Assembly (NCBI RefSeq): GCF_902506265.1
Contig: NZ_LR733556.1
Location: 1,145,738 to 1,209,737 of the forward strand
Length of the DNA: 64,000 nucleotides
Direction: 5' to 3'
Source of the DNA: Flavobacterium sp. 9AF
Lineage (GTDB): Bacteria > Bacteroidota > Bacteroidia > Flavobacteriales > Flavobacteriaceae
Positions 43,904 through 53,789 of this stretch are shown here, one piece after another. A model generated the notes under the pieces. That model worked only from the letters and a program-made list of their open reading frames with translations. It had not been told where the DNA came from and did not search any database. Each line of letters starts with the position of its first letter. The first letter of the stretch is position 1. Both the position numbers and the translations under genes were made by a program.

Positions 43904-45262
43904 TTATTCTGCGTTATCTAAAAACTCTTTAATTTTTTCTATATACTTGTCAAAAAATGATTTTTTGATTTTGTTCTCTGTTGTTTCTTTCTTTTCTTCT
44001 ATTTTTGGTTCTTCTGGTTCTTCGATTGTTTCAATCACTACTTTTGGTTCAAAAACAGGTTCCTCTTTTTTCATCTCCACTAAAGGAGTTGCGCTTTTAG
44101 TATTATTTCTAATACTATTCATAACTAAACCCACTGCTGTTGCATATAACGGGCTTGATAGTTCTTCATCCGAATTGCCTGCCAAATGCTCATTTGGATA
44201 CCCAATACGCGTATCCATTCCAGTTATATATTCTACCAATTGTTTGATATGTTGCAACTGGGAGCCTCCTCCTGTTAAAACAATACCTGCAATTAATTTT
44301 CTTTTTGGGTCTTCATGTCCATATAATTTGATTTCCGCATATACTTGCTCAATGATTTCCACTACACGAGCATGAATAATTTTAGACAAGTTTTTTAACG
44401 AAATTTCTTTTGGTTCTCTTCCTCTTAATCCAGGAATAGAGACAATTTCATTATCTTTATTTTCTCCTGGCCAAGCCGATCCAAATCGCACTTTTAATAA
44501 TTCAGCTTGCTTTTCGATAATCGAACAGCCTTCTTTAATATCTTCTGTAATAACATTTCCTCCAAAAGGAATTACTGCAGTATGTCGAATAATCCCATCT
44601 TTAAAAATGGCTAAATCGGTAGTTCCACCACCGATATCAATTAAAGCGACACCAGCTTCTTTTTCTTCCTGACTTAAAACTGCATCGGCAGAAGCTAATG
44701 GTTCTAATGTAAGACCAGACAATTCTAAGCCAGCGCTTTTTACACAACGACCTAAATTGCGAATAGAAGCGGCCTGTCCTACCACTACATGAAAACTCGA
44801 TTCTAATCTTCCTCCATACATTCCGATTGGTTCTTTAATTTCCCCTTGTCCGTCCACTTTAAATTCTTGTGGCAAAACATGGATAATTTCTTCACCAGGT
44901 AACATAGCTAATTTATGCACTTGACTGATTAAAGAATCAATATCGCTATCATTTATTACTTCCTCTGAATTAGGACGACTAATGTAATCACTATGTTGAA
45001 TACTACGAATATGTTGACCCGCTATTCCTACAACCACATCGTTTATTTTGTATCCTGAATCGTTTTCTGCTTCTATTATAGCTTGTTGAATAGACTGAAT
45101 TGTTTGTGTAATATTGTTCACAACACCTCTATGAACACCTAAACTTTTGGACTTTCCTACACCTAGAATTTCCAATTTTCCGTATTCATTTTTCTTACCA
45201 ATCATTACTACAATTTTTGTAGTCCCGATATCTAATCCTACTGCAATATTATCTTTGTTCAT
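43904..45262 (-). CDS. ftsA: Cell-division protein FtsA
   Basis: This actin-like ATPase links FtsZ filaments to the inner membrane. The 452 residues show the actin-family phosphate motifs VGLDIGTTKIVVMIG and LIDIGGGTTDLAIF, a second adenosine motif LTGGGSQL, and the 1C domain with EIIHVLPQEFKVDGQG. After a Glu/Lys-rich linker (400-425) the C-terminus KKSFFDKYIEKIKEFL is an amphipathic membrane-targeting helix. It lies between ftsQ and ftsZ with short gaps (9 and 11 bases). Confidence 0.97.
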   Translation of the reverse strand: MNKDNIAVGLDIGTTKIVVMIGKKNEYGKLEILGVGKSKSLGVHRGVVNNITQTIQSIQQAIIEAENDSGYKINDVVVGIAGQHIRSIQHSDYISRPNSEEVINDSDIDSLISQVHKLAMLPGEEIIHVLPQEFKVDGQGEIKEPIGMYGGRLESSFHVVVGQAASIRNLGRCVKSAGLELSGLTLEPLASADAVLSQEEKEAGVALIDIGGGTTDLAIFKDGIIRHTAVIPFGGNVITEDIKEGCSIIEKQAELLKVRFGSAWPGENKDNEIVSIPGLRGREPKEISLKNLSKIIHARVVEIIEQVYAEIKLYGHEDPKRKLIAGIVLTGGGSQLQHIKQLVEYITGMDTRIGYPNEHLAGNSDEELSSPLYATAVGLVMNSIRNNTKSATPLVEMKKEEPVFEPKVVIETIEEPEEPKIEEKKETTENKIKKSFFDKYIEKIKEFLDNAE

Positions 45263-45271
45263 AATTCACTT

Positions 45272-45997
45272 CTATTTCTTACAAACTACTTGTTCGGTAA
45301 ACATTACGTTTACTTCTTTATAATTTTTAATTAATGTGTCCTTACTTGCATGTTGAAAAAAAGCTTTGTAATTTTTCAGCTTCTTTTCAACATAAATAGG
45401 TTTACCAAAAATTATTTTATAATCATAATTTCTATTTGTCAAAATAACGCTACCCGAAGGCAAAACTTGTATTCCTGTGATGTTCTTTTTTAAGAAATCA
45501 TCTTTATAAATTTCGTTACACAACAGCACATAATTAGCCTTCTCTTTTTCATCAAGATTTCCCATAAGAATAGGAACTCTTGCAGAAAAGTTTTCAGACA
45601 GAGGTATCTCAATACCTTTATAGTCAAGATAATACATAGTACTACCTGACACATATCGTACAATTGGGGTCTTTTGTGTTATGTTTGCATTTAGAGAACC
45701 ATCTATTGTTGAAAAAATTTCACATTTTTCAATCATCTTGTGATTATTAAGAGCAGCTTCTAAAGACTTCAAATCTACTTCTTCTTTTTTAATTGTTAAT
45801 GTACCACCTAAATTTTGTTTCAACAAGTTATTAACTATTTCATGAGTTATGAACAAGTTTTCTTCTCCTCCTTCAAAAGAAATATGAATGTTTTTTATTT
45901 CTCTTTTCTCATTTTTATGAGAAGAAAAGGAATACAAAAACAGCATTATTGCCACAATTATAATCAACCTAATATTTTGCCAATTAAATCTTCGCAT
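45272..45997 (-). CDS. ftsQ: Cell-division protein FtsQ
   Basis: This bitopic inner-membrane protein organises the divisome with FtsL and FtsB. The 241 residues have one transmembrane helix (about 8-25) after a short cytosolic start, then a POTRA-like domain (IKNIHISFEGGEENLFITHEIV, KMIEKCEIF) and the beta domain (ITQKTPIVRYVSG, YYLDYKGIEIPLSENFSARVPILMG). It overlaps the murC stop by 14 bases and is followed by ftsA. Identification rests on domain pattern and gene order, as FtsQ is poorly conserved. Confidence 0.92.
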   Translation of the reverse strand: MRRFNWQNIRLIIIVAIMLFLYSFSSHKNEKREIKNIHISFEGGEENLFITHEIVNNLLKQNLGGTLTIKKEEVDLKSLEAALNNHKMIEKCEIFSTIDGSLNANITQKTPIVRYVSGSTMYYLDYKGIEIPLSENFSARVPILMGNLDEKEKANYVLLCNEIYKDDFLKKNITGIQVLPSGSVILTNRNYDYKIIFGKPIYVEKKLKNYKAFFQHASKDTLIKNYKEVNVMFTEQVVCKK

Positions 45998-47333
45998 TAA
46001 GTACTTCTTTTACATCTTTAACTAACTCACCTATATCGCCTGCACCAATAGTTACAAAGACGTCCGCGTCTATTGAAGCAAATGTATCTGCCAACATTTC
46101 TTTACGAATCAACCTTTTATCTTTATTTTCAATCTTACCTAGTAACCAATCTGAAGTAACCCCTTCCATTGGCAATTCACGAGCTGGATAAATATCTAAC
46201 AATATGATTTCATCAAATTTTGACAAACTTTCAGCAAAACCATCTATAAAATCTTTTGTTCTCGAAAACAAATGAGGCTGAAAAGCGGCCACAATTTTTT
46301 TATTAGGATACAACTCCCTAACCGCTTGATGCACCGCATTTATCTCGGTAGGATGATGTGCATAATCATCGATATAAACTAATCTTTCTGTTCGTATTTG
46401 AAAAGAAAAACGTCTTCTAACGCCCTTAAAAGACGCTAACGCTTCTTTAATTTTCTTACTATCAACACCATAGCTTTTAGCCATAGCAAAAGCGATTAAA
46501 GCATTAGATAAATTATGATGCCCTGGTAAACCAAATTTTACATTGGTAATCACTTCTACATTAGTGTTTACATCAAAAACATAAAACCCATTTTCAATTC
46601 TAATATTTTGCGCTGAAAAAGTGGCTTCTTGATTAATACCAATAGTATTACCTTTTAATGGCAATCCTTTAGCAACAAATAAATCTTTTATTTCTACTTT
46701 ATTAGCAAACTCTATAAAAGAAGCCTCAATAGATGCCACATCACCATATATATCTAAATGATCCGCATCCATGGATGTCACGCAAGCTAAATTAGGATGC
46801 AGATGCAAAAAAGAACGATCAAATTCATCTGCCTCAACAACTGTTACAGTTTTACCCTCGCCAATTAAATTAGAATTGTAATTTTCTACTATTCCACCTA
46901 AAAAAGCAGTTACATCTACACCGCTTTGATATAAAATATGCCCCAAAATACTCGAGGTTGTTGTTTTACCGTGCGTTCCGGCTACTGCAAAACAAAAGGT
47001 ATCTTTGGTAATTATTCCTAAGACTTCTGCTCTCTTTTTTACTTGAAATCCATTCTCAATAAAATAATTCCATTGCAAATGCGATTTTGGAACTGCTGGG
47101 GTAATAACCACCAAGGTTGATTCTTTATCTAAAAAAGCCGAGGCAATTAACTCTAGTTTGTCCTCAAAATGAATTGACATACCTAAAGCTTCTAATTCAT
47201 CTGTAAGTTGCGTTCTTGTTTTATCATAACCCGCTACATTTTTACCTATATTCATAAAATAGCGAGCCAGAGCACTCATTCCGATTCCTCCGATACCTAT
47301 GAAATAAATATTTTGTATTTGGTTAAGATTCAT
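45984..47333 (-). CDS. murC: UDP-N-acetylmuramate-L-alanine ligase MurC
   Basis: This enzyme adds L-Ala to UDP-MurNAc, the first step of the stem peptide. The 449 residues contain the N-terminal Rossmann start YFIGIGGIGMSALARYF, the ATP loop AVAGTHGKTTTSSILGHIL, the region VVEADEFDRSFLHLHPN, and the central YIDDYAHHPTEI motif near the acceptor site. The start codon lies 40 bases downstream of the murG stop, and the end overlaps ftsQ by 14 bases. Confidence 0.97.
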   Translation of the reverse strand: MNLNQIQNIYFIGIGGIGMSALARYFMNIGKNVAGYDKTRTQLTDELEALGMSIHFEDKLELIASAFLDKESTLVVITPAVPKSHLQWNYFIENGFQVKKRAEVLGIITKDTFCFAVAGTHGKTTTSSILGHILYQSGVDVTAFLGGIVENYNSNLIGEGKTVTVVEADEFDRSFLHLHPNLACVTSMDADHLDIYGDVASIEASFIEFANKVEIKDLFVAKGLPLKGNTIGINQEATFSAQNIRIENGFYVFDVNTNVEVITNVKFGLPGHHNLSNALIAFAMAKSYGVDSKKIKEALASFKGVRRRFSFQIRTERLVYIDDYAHHPTEINAVHQAVRELYPNKKIVAAFQPHLFSRTKDFIDGFAESLSKFDEIILLDIYPARELPMEGVTSDWLLGKIENKDKRLIRKEMLADTFASIDADVFVTIGAGDIGELVKDVKEVLNAKI

Positions 47334-47373
47334 ATTTTTTATTTGTTTTTTGTTTTGTTTACTCAGTGTCTTT

Positions 47374-48465
47374 TTAGACTATTTTTTCTATTTCATCAAC
47401 AATTTCATTTGTCGCATTTGGCTTAGCTAATTTGTAAATTTTCTTACTTAATTTGGCTTGCTTTTCGTCGTTTGAAATAAGGTCGGCAAAGATATTCTTA
47501 AAATCGTTATCCAAGTCTTTTTCTTTTAATAAAATTGCTGCTTTTTTATCTAAAATGGCTTGTGCATTCTTAGTTTGATGATCTTCAGACACGTTAGGAG
47601 AAGGAATGAAAATAGTAGGTTTACCCACTATACACAACTCCGAAACAGATGAAGCCCCTGAACGAGAAATAATTACATCTGATGCAGCATAAGCAAAATC
47701 CATTTTATCAATAAATGCAAAAACATGAACATTTTCTTTGGTATTAAAATGACTGTATTCGTCAAAATACAATTTACCACACTGCCAAATAATTTGAACA
47801 CCTAGTTCTAATAAAAAATCTATTTCTTTAGCTATTAGTTGGTTAATTCTTCTCGCCCCAAGACTACCTCCTAGCACTAACAATGTTCTTTTTGTACTAT
47901 CCAATTCAAAATATGTAATGGCTTCAAAACGTTTCTCATCTATATTTAACAAATCTTGACGCACGGGATTACCTGTTATTTTTAGTTTCTCCTTCGGAAA
48001 AAATTTTTCTAAACCTTCATAAGCTACACAAATAACATTTGCTTTTGATGCCAATAATTTATTTGTAATTCCTGGAAAAGAATTTTGCTCTTGAATGAGT
48101 GTAGGAATACCCAACATAGAAGCTACTTTTAAAACTGCACCACTAGCAAAACCACCCGTACCAATAACTACATCTGGTTTAAACTTTTTGATAATTAAAT
48201 AAGATTTCCACAAACTTGAAGTGAGTTTAAAAGGAAACATCAGGTTTTGCAAATTTATTTTCCTTTGTATACCAGAAATCCAAAGTCCTTTAATATTATA
48301 ACCTGCTTGAGGCACTTTTTGCATTTCCATCTTATCTTTGGCACCTACAAAAAGAAATTCAGCATCATGAAAACGATACTTTAATTCGTTTGCAATAGCA
48401 ATTGCAGGATAAATATGTCCTCCTGTTCCACCACCACTGATAATAAATTTCAATTTCTTTTCCAT
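47374..48465 (-). CDS. murG: MurG glycosyltransferase (lipid II synthesis)
   Basis: It transfers GlcNAc to lipid I to make lipid II on the cytosolic side of the inner membrane. This is a 363-residue GT28 enzyme. Visible motifs are the N-terminal [19 protein letters not shown], the acceptor region [14 protein letters not shown], the C-terminal nucleotide site [12 protein letters not shown] and [12 protein letters not shown]. It lies one base from the ftsW stop. Confidence 0.97.
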   Translation of the reverse strand: MEKKLKFIISGGGTGGHIYPAIAIANELKYRFHDAEFLFVGAKDKMEMQKVPQAGYNIKGLWISGIQRKINLQNLMFPFKLTSSLWKSYLIIKKFKPDVVIGTGGFASGAVLKVASMLGIPTLIQEQNSFPGITNKLLASKANVICVAYEGLEKFFPKEKLKITGNPVRQDLLNIDEKRFEAITYFELDSTKRTLLVLGGSLGARRINQLIAKEIDFLLELGVQIIWQCGKLYFDEYSHFNTKENVHVFAFIDKMDFAYAASDVIISRSGASSVSELCIVGKPTIFIPSPNVSEDHQTKNAQAILDKKAAILLKEKDLDNDFKNIFADLISNDEKQAKLSKKIYKLAKPNATNEIVDEIEKIV

Positions 48466-48466
48466 A

Positions 48467-49744
48467 TTACTGATTCAAAATAGGTTCTAAAGGGTTTTCA
48501 GTTTCTTTTTCTTTTCTATTTTCAAGTTCATCTAATTCGATTTCTCTGTCTATAATTCTTTTTAATGCTTCTTCTCTTTTCAATTTTTCTTCTTCATCTA
48601 AAGCAACTTCTTGTTCTTTTTTGGTCACACTTAATATAACTCCTAATGCTACACATGTCATCCAAATAGAGGTTCCACCACTACTAATTAAAGGTAACGT
48701 TTGCCCTGTTACAGGTAATAATTCTACTGCAACAGCCATATTAATCAAAGCTTGAAAAACAATAGGAAATCCAAGTCCAATAATTAATAATTTACCGAAT
48801 AAGGTAGGTGCTTTTTGAGCGTTAATAATAAATCTAAAAAATAACAAGAGATACAAAAACATTATCCCAAAAGCTCCAAATAAACCATATTCTTCAACGA
48901 TGATGGCAAAAATAAAATCGGAAGATGATTGTGGCAGAAAGTTTTTTTGAACGCTTTTTCCTGGACCAAGACCATATATTCCTCCAGAAGCAATCGCAAT
49001 TTTTGCTTTTTCAATTTGATAATCGTCTTCATTTGGTTTATCGTCTAAAAATCTTTCAATACGATTTCCCCATGTATTTACCCTACTAAATAATTTGTTT
49101 GTTGGGAAAGCTTTAGCTAGTAATAAAAAAAGTAAAAGTGAAGCTATTCCCATAGCAATTACAGTAGCTAAATATTTTAACGGATAATAGCCTACAAAAA
49201 TAAGCATACATACCATAGAGAATATTAGAGCTGTTGTAGAAAAATTAGTTGGTAATATTAATACTAAAACTCCAAAAACAGGCAACCATAATTCTAAGAA
49301 TGACTCTTTAAAAGTATATTCTTTATCGCTTACTTTAGCTAAATAGCGAGCAACATAAACCATTAAAACAGTAAAAGCTAAAGTTGACGTTTGAAAACTG
49401 ACTCCTACAAATGGAATCTGAATCCATCGACTAGCATTCGCTCCACCAATAGTTGTTCCCTGAAAGAGAGTATACAATAGAAGAACAATAACCAGTGGTA
49501 TTCCAAAAATGGATAAGGCTCTAAAATAATGATAAGGCACTTTATGTACAAAATAGATTATTGCAAAACCTAAAAACAAATGACCTAAATGTTTCACTAA
49601 ATACCCAAGTGTAGAACCTTTACCTATTACATAAACCAAATTAGTACTAGCACTATAGACAGGTAAAAAAGAAACTAGTGCTAATAGAAAAACTATTGCC
49701 CAAATTACTTTATCTCCTCTTAATCTAGCTACTAATAATTTCAT
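48467..49744 (-). CDS. ftsW: Lipid II flippase/glycosyltransferase FtsW
   Basis: This SEDS-family peptidoglycan polymerase has 425 residues and about ten transmembrane helices. Family signatures are the loop [17 protein letters not shown], the ring [31 protein letters not shown], and [19 protein letters not shown] near the C-terminus. It works with the FtsI transpeptidase encoded upstream in the same cluster. A short acidic Lys/Glu C-terminal tail (about 390-425) faces the cytosol. Confidence 0.97.
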   Translation of the reverse strand: MKLLVARLRGDKVIWAIVFLLALVSFLPVYSASTNLVYVIGKGSTLGYLVKHLGHLFLGFAIIYFVHKVPYHYFRALSIFGIPLVIVLLLYTLFQGTTIGGANASRWIQIPFVGVSFQTSTLAFTVLMVYVARYLAKVSDKEYTFKESFLELWLPVFGVLVLILPTNFSTTALIFSMVCMLIFVGYYPLKYLATVIAMGIASLLLFLLLAKAFPTNKLFSRVNTWGNRIERFLDDKPNEDDYQIEKAKIAIASGGIYGLGPGKSVQKNFLPQSSSDFIFAIIVEEYGLFGAFGIMFLYLLLFFRFIINAQKAPTLFGKLLIIGLGFPIVFQALINMAVAVELLPVTGQTLPLISSGGTSIWMTCVALGVILSVTKKEQEVALDEEEKLKREEALKRIIDREIELDELENRKEKETENPLEPILNQ

Positions 49745-49746
49745 TT

Positions 49747-51078
49747 TTATAAATTATGCACTGCGTTTTTAAATTGACGGCCTCTATCTTCGTAATTTTC
49801 GAACAAATCAAAACTTGCGCAACAAGGTGATAACAAAACAGTATCTCCTTTTTCTGCCATTCTTTGCGCAATTTTCACTGCTTCAGTCATAGAAGTTGTT
49901 TCAATCATAACATCGACAACTCCATTAAAAGCATTAAACAGTTTTTGATTATCTACCCCTAAACAAATAATTCCTTTTACTTTTTCTCTAACTAATGGCA
50001 TTAATTCATCATAATCATTCCCTTTATCTACACCACCAACAATCCAAACTGTAGGAGTATTCATGCTATCTAATGCAAAAAAAGTAGCATTTACATTTGT
50101 CGCTTTAGAATCATTGATATATTGTACATTTTGAATTTTCAACACTTTTTCCAAACGATGTTCAGCTCCTTGAAAGTTACTCAAACTTTCTCTTATCGTT
50201 TGTTTTCTTACTTTCATTAATTGTGCTACAGCGGTAGCTGCCATAGCATTTTTCAAATTGTGTTTTCCTTCTAAAGCTAATTCATTAATTGGCATGGTAA
50301 ATAGGTCGTTATTAATTTTACTATTCAAATTGTTATTTTCTATACTTCCTCCTTCTTCTAATTGATTTAAAATAGAAAAAGTCAGTTTTTTTGCTTTTAT
50401 TTTATTATTCTCAAACCATTTGTTCATTTCTATATCATCATGATCAACGATCAGAAAATCATTTTCAGTTTGATTTTTTGTTATCCTAAATTTTGAAGCG
50501 ATATACAAATTGTAATCATAAGCATATCTATCTAAATGATCCGGACTTAAATTAGTTATTACAGCAATATCTGGTCTGTAATTTATTATCCCGTCTAATT
50601 GAAAACTGCTTAGTTCTAGCACATAATAATCATGATTATTTTCTGCTACTTGCCATGCAAAACTTTTCCCAATGTTTCCTGCTAAACCTACATTTAATCC
50701 ACCTTGCTTTAACAAATGATAGGTTAGCAAAGTAGTCGTCGTTTTTCCATTACTACCTGTTATCCCTATTGTCTTTGCATTCGTAAATGGAAAAGCAAAC
50801 TCAATCTCAGAAATTACGGGTATATTCAATTCTAATAATTTCTTAACTATAGGTGCTTTTTCGGGAATCCCAGGACTTTTCATAACTACATCTGCATCTA
50901 AAATGAGTGCTTCTGTATGTTTTTCGTCTTCCCAAGCTATATTATTAATCGTAAGAACTTCTTTATAGTTTTCTTTTATTGTTCCAAAATCGGAGACAAA
51001 AACATCATATCCTTTCTTTTTACCTAAGATTGCGGTACCTACTCCGCTTTCTCCACCACCTAGTACAACTAATTTCAT
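49747..51078 (-). CDS. murD: UDP-N-acetylmuramoyl-L-alanine-D-glutamate ligase MurD
   Basis: It adds D-Glu to UDP-MurNAc-L-Ala. The 443-residue Mur ligase has the N-terminal LVVLGGGESGVGTAIL, ATP-loop GITGSNGKTTTTLLTYHLL, the catalytic region ELSSFQLDGI, LSPDHLDRYAYD, the C-terminal YINDSKATNVNATF and LLSPCCASFDLFENYEDRG, all typical. It starts 1 base after the mraY stop and ends 2 bases before ftsW. Confidence 0.97.
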   Translation of the reverse strand: MKLVVLGGGESGVGTAILGKKKGYDVFVSDFGTIKENYKEVLTINNIAWEDEKHTEALILDADVVMKSPGIPEKAPIVKKLLELNIPVISEIEFAFPFTNAKTIGITGSNGKTTTTLLTYHLLKQGGLNVGLAGNIGKSFAWQVAENNHDYYVLELSSFQLDGIINYRPDIAVITNLSPDHLDRYAYDYNLYIASKFRITKNQTENDFLIVDHDDIEMNKWFENNKIKAKKLTFSILNQLEEGGSIENNNLNSKINNDLFTMPINELALEGKHNLKNAMAATAVAQLMKVRKQTIRESLSNFQGAEHRLEKVLKIQNVQYINDSKATNVNATFFALDSMNTPTVWIVGGVDKGNDYDELMPLVREKVKGIICLGVDNQKLFNAFNGVVDVMIETTSMTEAVKIAQRMAEKGDTVLLSPCCASFDLFENYEDRGRQFKNAVHNL

Positions 51079-51079
51079 T

Positions 51080-52297
51080 TTATCTTAATTTTAATGAAAC
51101 CAATGAAAAAATAGCTAACAGTATACCCACTATCCAAAAGCGTGTTACAATTTTACTTTCATGAAATCCTTTCTTCTGATAATGATGATGTAAAGGAGAC
51201 ATCAAAAAAATACGTCTTCCTTCACCATACTTTTTCTTAGTATATTTAAAGTAACTTACCTGAAGCATTACCGATAAATTTTCTGCTAAGAAAATCCCAC
51301 ATAAAACAGGTATCATTAATTCTTTTCGAATAGCAATAGCAATTACTGCTATTATTCCACCAATAGTTAAACTACCCGTATCTCCCATAAAAACTTGAGC
51401 TGGATAAGTATTATACCAAAGAAATCCAACCAATGCTCCCACAAATGCAGCAATATAAATTGTCATTTCACCCGAATTTGGGATAAACATGATATTTAAG
51501 TAATCGGAAAAAATGATATTTCCAGACACAAAAGCAAAAATACCTAGAGTAAGTACCGAAATTGCAGAAGTACCTGCTGCTAAACCATCTATTCCATCGG
51601 TTAAATTAGCACCATTTGAAACCGCAGTAATAATAATTACCACCATAGGAATAAATATAATCCAAGCCCAGTCCTGATAACCATCACCCATAAAAGATAA
51701 CACTTCAGCATAATCAAACTCATTATTTTTCAAAAAAGGAATTGTAGTTGCTGTAGATTTTTCATGTAAAACACTAGGATCTAGGTTTTCAATTTTTACG
51801 CGTTCTCCGATAGTATCTTTTCTTATAGTTACACCTGGATGTAAATAAAGAACTGAACCTACTATTAAACCTAAACCTACTTGACCAAACACTTTGAAAA
51901 CACCTTTTAAACCTTGTTTATCTTTCTTAAAAACCTTAATGTAATCATCAATAAATCCAATGGTTCCCATCCAAAGCGTGGTCACAACCAATAAAATGAT
52001 ATATATATTTTCGAGTTTAGCTAATAACAAGACTGGTATAAGTGTAGCCATTATAATAATTATTCCACCCATAGTAGGCGTACCCGCTTTTTGACTTTGT
52101 CCTTCTAAACCTAAATCTCTTACCGTTTCACCAACTTGTTGCTTTCTTAAAAAATTAATTATTTTCTTTCCATATATAGCTGCAATAAGCAATGATAAGA
52201 TAAAAGCGAATGCGGAACGAAAGGTAATATATTGAAAAACACCAGCACCTGGAAAATCAATAGCACGATCTAAATATTGAAAAATGTAATATAACAT
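51080..52297 (-). CDS. mraY: Phospho-N-acetylmuramoyl-pentapeptide transferase MraY
   Basis: It makes lipid I from UDP-MurNAc-pentapeptide and undecaprenyl phosphate at the inner membrane. The 405 residues form about ten transmembrane helices. Catalytic-site motifs are [17 protein letters not shown] (paired Asp), [23 protein letters not shown] and [11 protein letters not shown]. An extra extracytoplasmic loop of about 50 residues ([14 protein letters not shown]...) makes it longer than the 360-residue proteobacterial form, as in other Bacteroidetes. Confidence 0.97.
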   Translation of the reverse strand: MLYYIFQYLDRAIDFPGAGVFQYITFRSAFAFILSLLIAAIYGKKIINFLRKQQVGETVRDLGLEGQSQKAGTPTMGGIIIIMATLIPVLLLAKLENIYIILLVVTTLWMGTIGFIDDYIKVFKKDKQGLKGVFKVFGQVGLGLIVGSVLYLHPGVTIRKDTIGERVKIENLDPSVLHEKSTATTIPFLKNNEFDYAEVLSFMGDGYQDWAWIIFIPMVVIIITAVSNGANLTDGIDGLAAGTSAISVLTLGIFAFVSGNIIFSDYLNIMFIPNSGEMTIYIAAFVGALVGFLWYNTYPAQVFMGDTGSLTIGGIIAVIAIAIRKELMIPVLCGIFLAENLSVMLQVSYFKYTKKKYGEGRRIFLMSPLHHHYQKKGFHESKIVTRFWIVGILLAIFSLVSLKLR

Positions 52298-52325
52298 ATC
52301 TTTATTTTTAATTTTTTAAAAAAAA

Positions 52326-53789
52326 TTACTTTCCTAATTGTTCTAATAATTCTTTGACAATTTTTAAATCATCAAAATCATAACGTACTCCATTAATCTC
52401 TTGATACGTTTCGTGTCCTTTACCTGCAATCAAAATAATATCATTTGGTAAAGCTAGTTGACAAGCGGTTTTAATAGCTTGTTTTCTATCTAAAACAGAA
52501 AGTGTCTTTTTGAAATTTTGTGGTTCTACACCTTTTTCCATCTCATCAATAATCACTCCTGGATCTTCAGATCTAGGATTATCAGAGGTAAAAATGGCTT
52601 TAGTACTTAATTGTGACGCAATTTGAGCCATGATAGGCCTTTTTGTTTTATCTCTATCTCCTCCACAGCCCACAACCGTAATCAATTGTTCATTTTTAGT
52701 ACGAATATCTTCTATCGTTTTTAATACATTTTCTAGAGCGTCAGGTGTATGGGCATAATCTACTATCGCTGTTATTTTAGAATCAGAAACTATATATTGA
52801 AATCTACCTGACACACTTTCCAAAGAAGACAATAACAATAGTGCTTCTTGTTCTTCTATTCCTAATTCTACAGCCGTTGCATAGATGGCTAATAAATTGT
52901 ATGCATTAAACGATCCAATTAATTTAGTCCAAACTTCATTATTATCAATTTTCATTAATAATCCTGTAAATTGATTTTCTAAAATTTGTGCTTTATAATC
53001 AGCATACGATTTTAGAGCATAAGTAACTTTTTTGGCTTTGGTATTTTGGAACATAATCGTTCCATTTTTATCATCTATATTAGAAATTGCAAATGCCGTT
53101 TTAGGCAACTCATCAAAAAATTTCTTTTTTACATCTCTATATTCGGCAAAAGTATTATGGTAATCTAAATGATCATGAGATAAATTAGTAAAAATACCCC
53201 CTTGGAAGTGCAGTCCTTCTGTTCTTTTTTGATGGATTCCATGTGAACTTACTTCCATAAAACAAAACTCACATCCTATTGCTACCATTTCGTTTAAATA
53301 ATAGTTGATAGTTAAGGAATCTGGAGTAGTATGTGTTGCTTTATATTCGGCTTCATCAACCAAAACTTTAACTGTTGAGAGCAAACCTACTTTGTATCCA
53401 GCTTTTTTAAACAATTGATACAATAAAGAAGCGATAGTGGTCTTTCCATTTGTACCTGTAACTCCAACTAATTTTATTTTTGATGAAGGGGTCTCATAAT
53501 AGTTTGAAGCCATAAATGCTAAAGCTTCATTTGAATTTTTAACTTTTATATAAGTTACACCATTAACAATTTGCAAAGGAAACTCTTCGCAGATTATAAC
53601 ATTTGCGCCTTGACTAAGTGCTTTTTCAATAAAATCATGCCCATCAGAAATAACACCGCGAATGGCTACAAAAACATCATTTAATTCTACTTTTCTAGAA
53701 TCAAATTCGATTTTATTCACTGCTACATCGGTAATTCCTTTTACAGCTTCAATACGCACTTTATAAAGTATGTCTTTTAAGACCTTCAT
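52326..53789 (-). CDS. murE: UDP-MurNAc-tripeptide synthetase MurE
   Basis: It adds the third amino acid to the stem peptide. The 487 residues contain VGVTGTNGKTTIASLLYQLF, TNLSHDHLDYHNTFAEY and the specificity motif DNPR (SDNPRSEDPG), which points to meso-diaminopimelate as the added residue. Its start overlaps the ftsI stop by 4 bases (ATGA), a sign of coupled translation. It is expected to be cytosolic. Confidence 0.97.
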   Translation of the reverse strand: MKVLKDILYKVRIEAVKGITDVAVNKIEFDSRKVELNDVFVAIRGVISDGHDFIEKALSQGANVIICEEFPLQIVNGVTYIKVKNSNEALAFMASNYYETPSSKIKLVGVTGTNGKTTIASLLYQLFKKAGYKVGLLSTVKVLVDEAEYKATHTTPDSLTINYYLNEMVAIGCEFCFMEVSSHGIHQKRTEGLHFQGGIFTNLSHDHLDYHNTFAEYRDVKKKFFDELPKTAFAISNIDDKNGTIMFQNTKAKKVTYALKSYADYKAQILENQFTGLLMKIDNNEVWTKLIGSFNAYNLLAIYATAVELGIEEQEALLLLSSLESVSGRFQYIVSDSKITAIVDYAHTPDALENVLKTIEDIRTKNEQLITVVGCGGDRDKTKRPIMAQIASQLSTKAIFTSDNPRSEDPGVIIDEMEKGVEPQNFKKTLSVLDRKQAIKTACQLALPNDIILIAGKGHETYQEINGVRYDFDDLKIVKELLEQLGK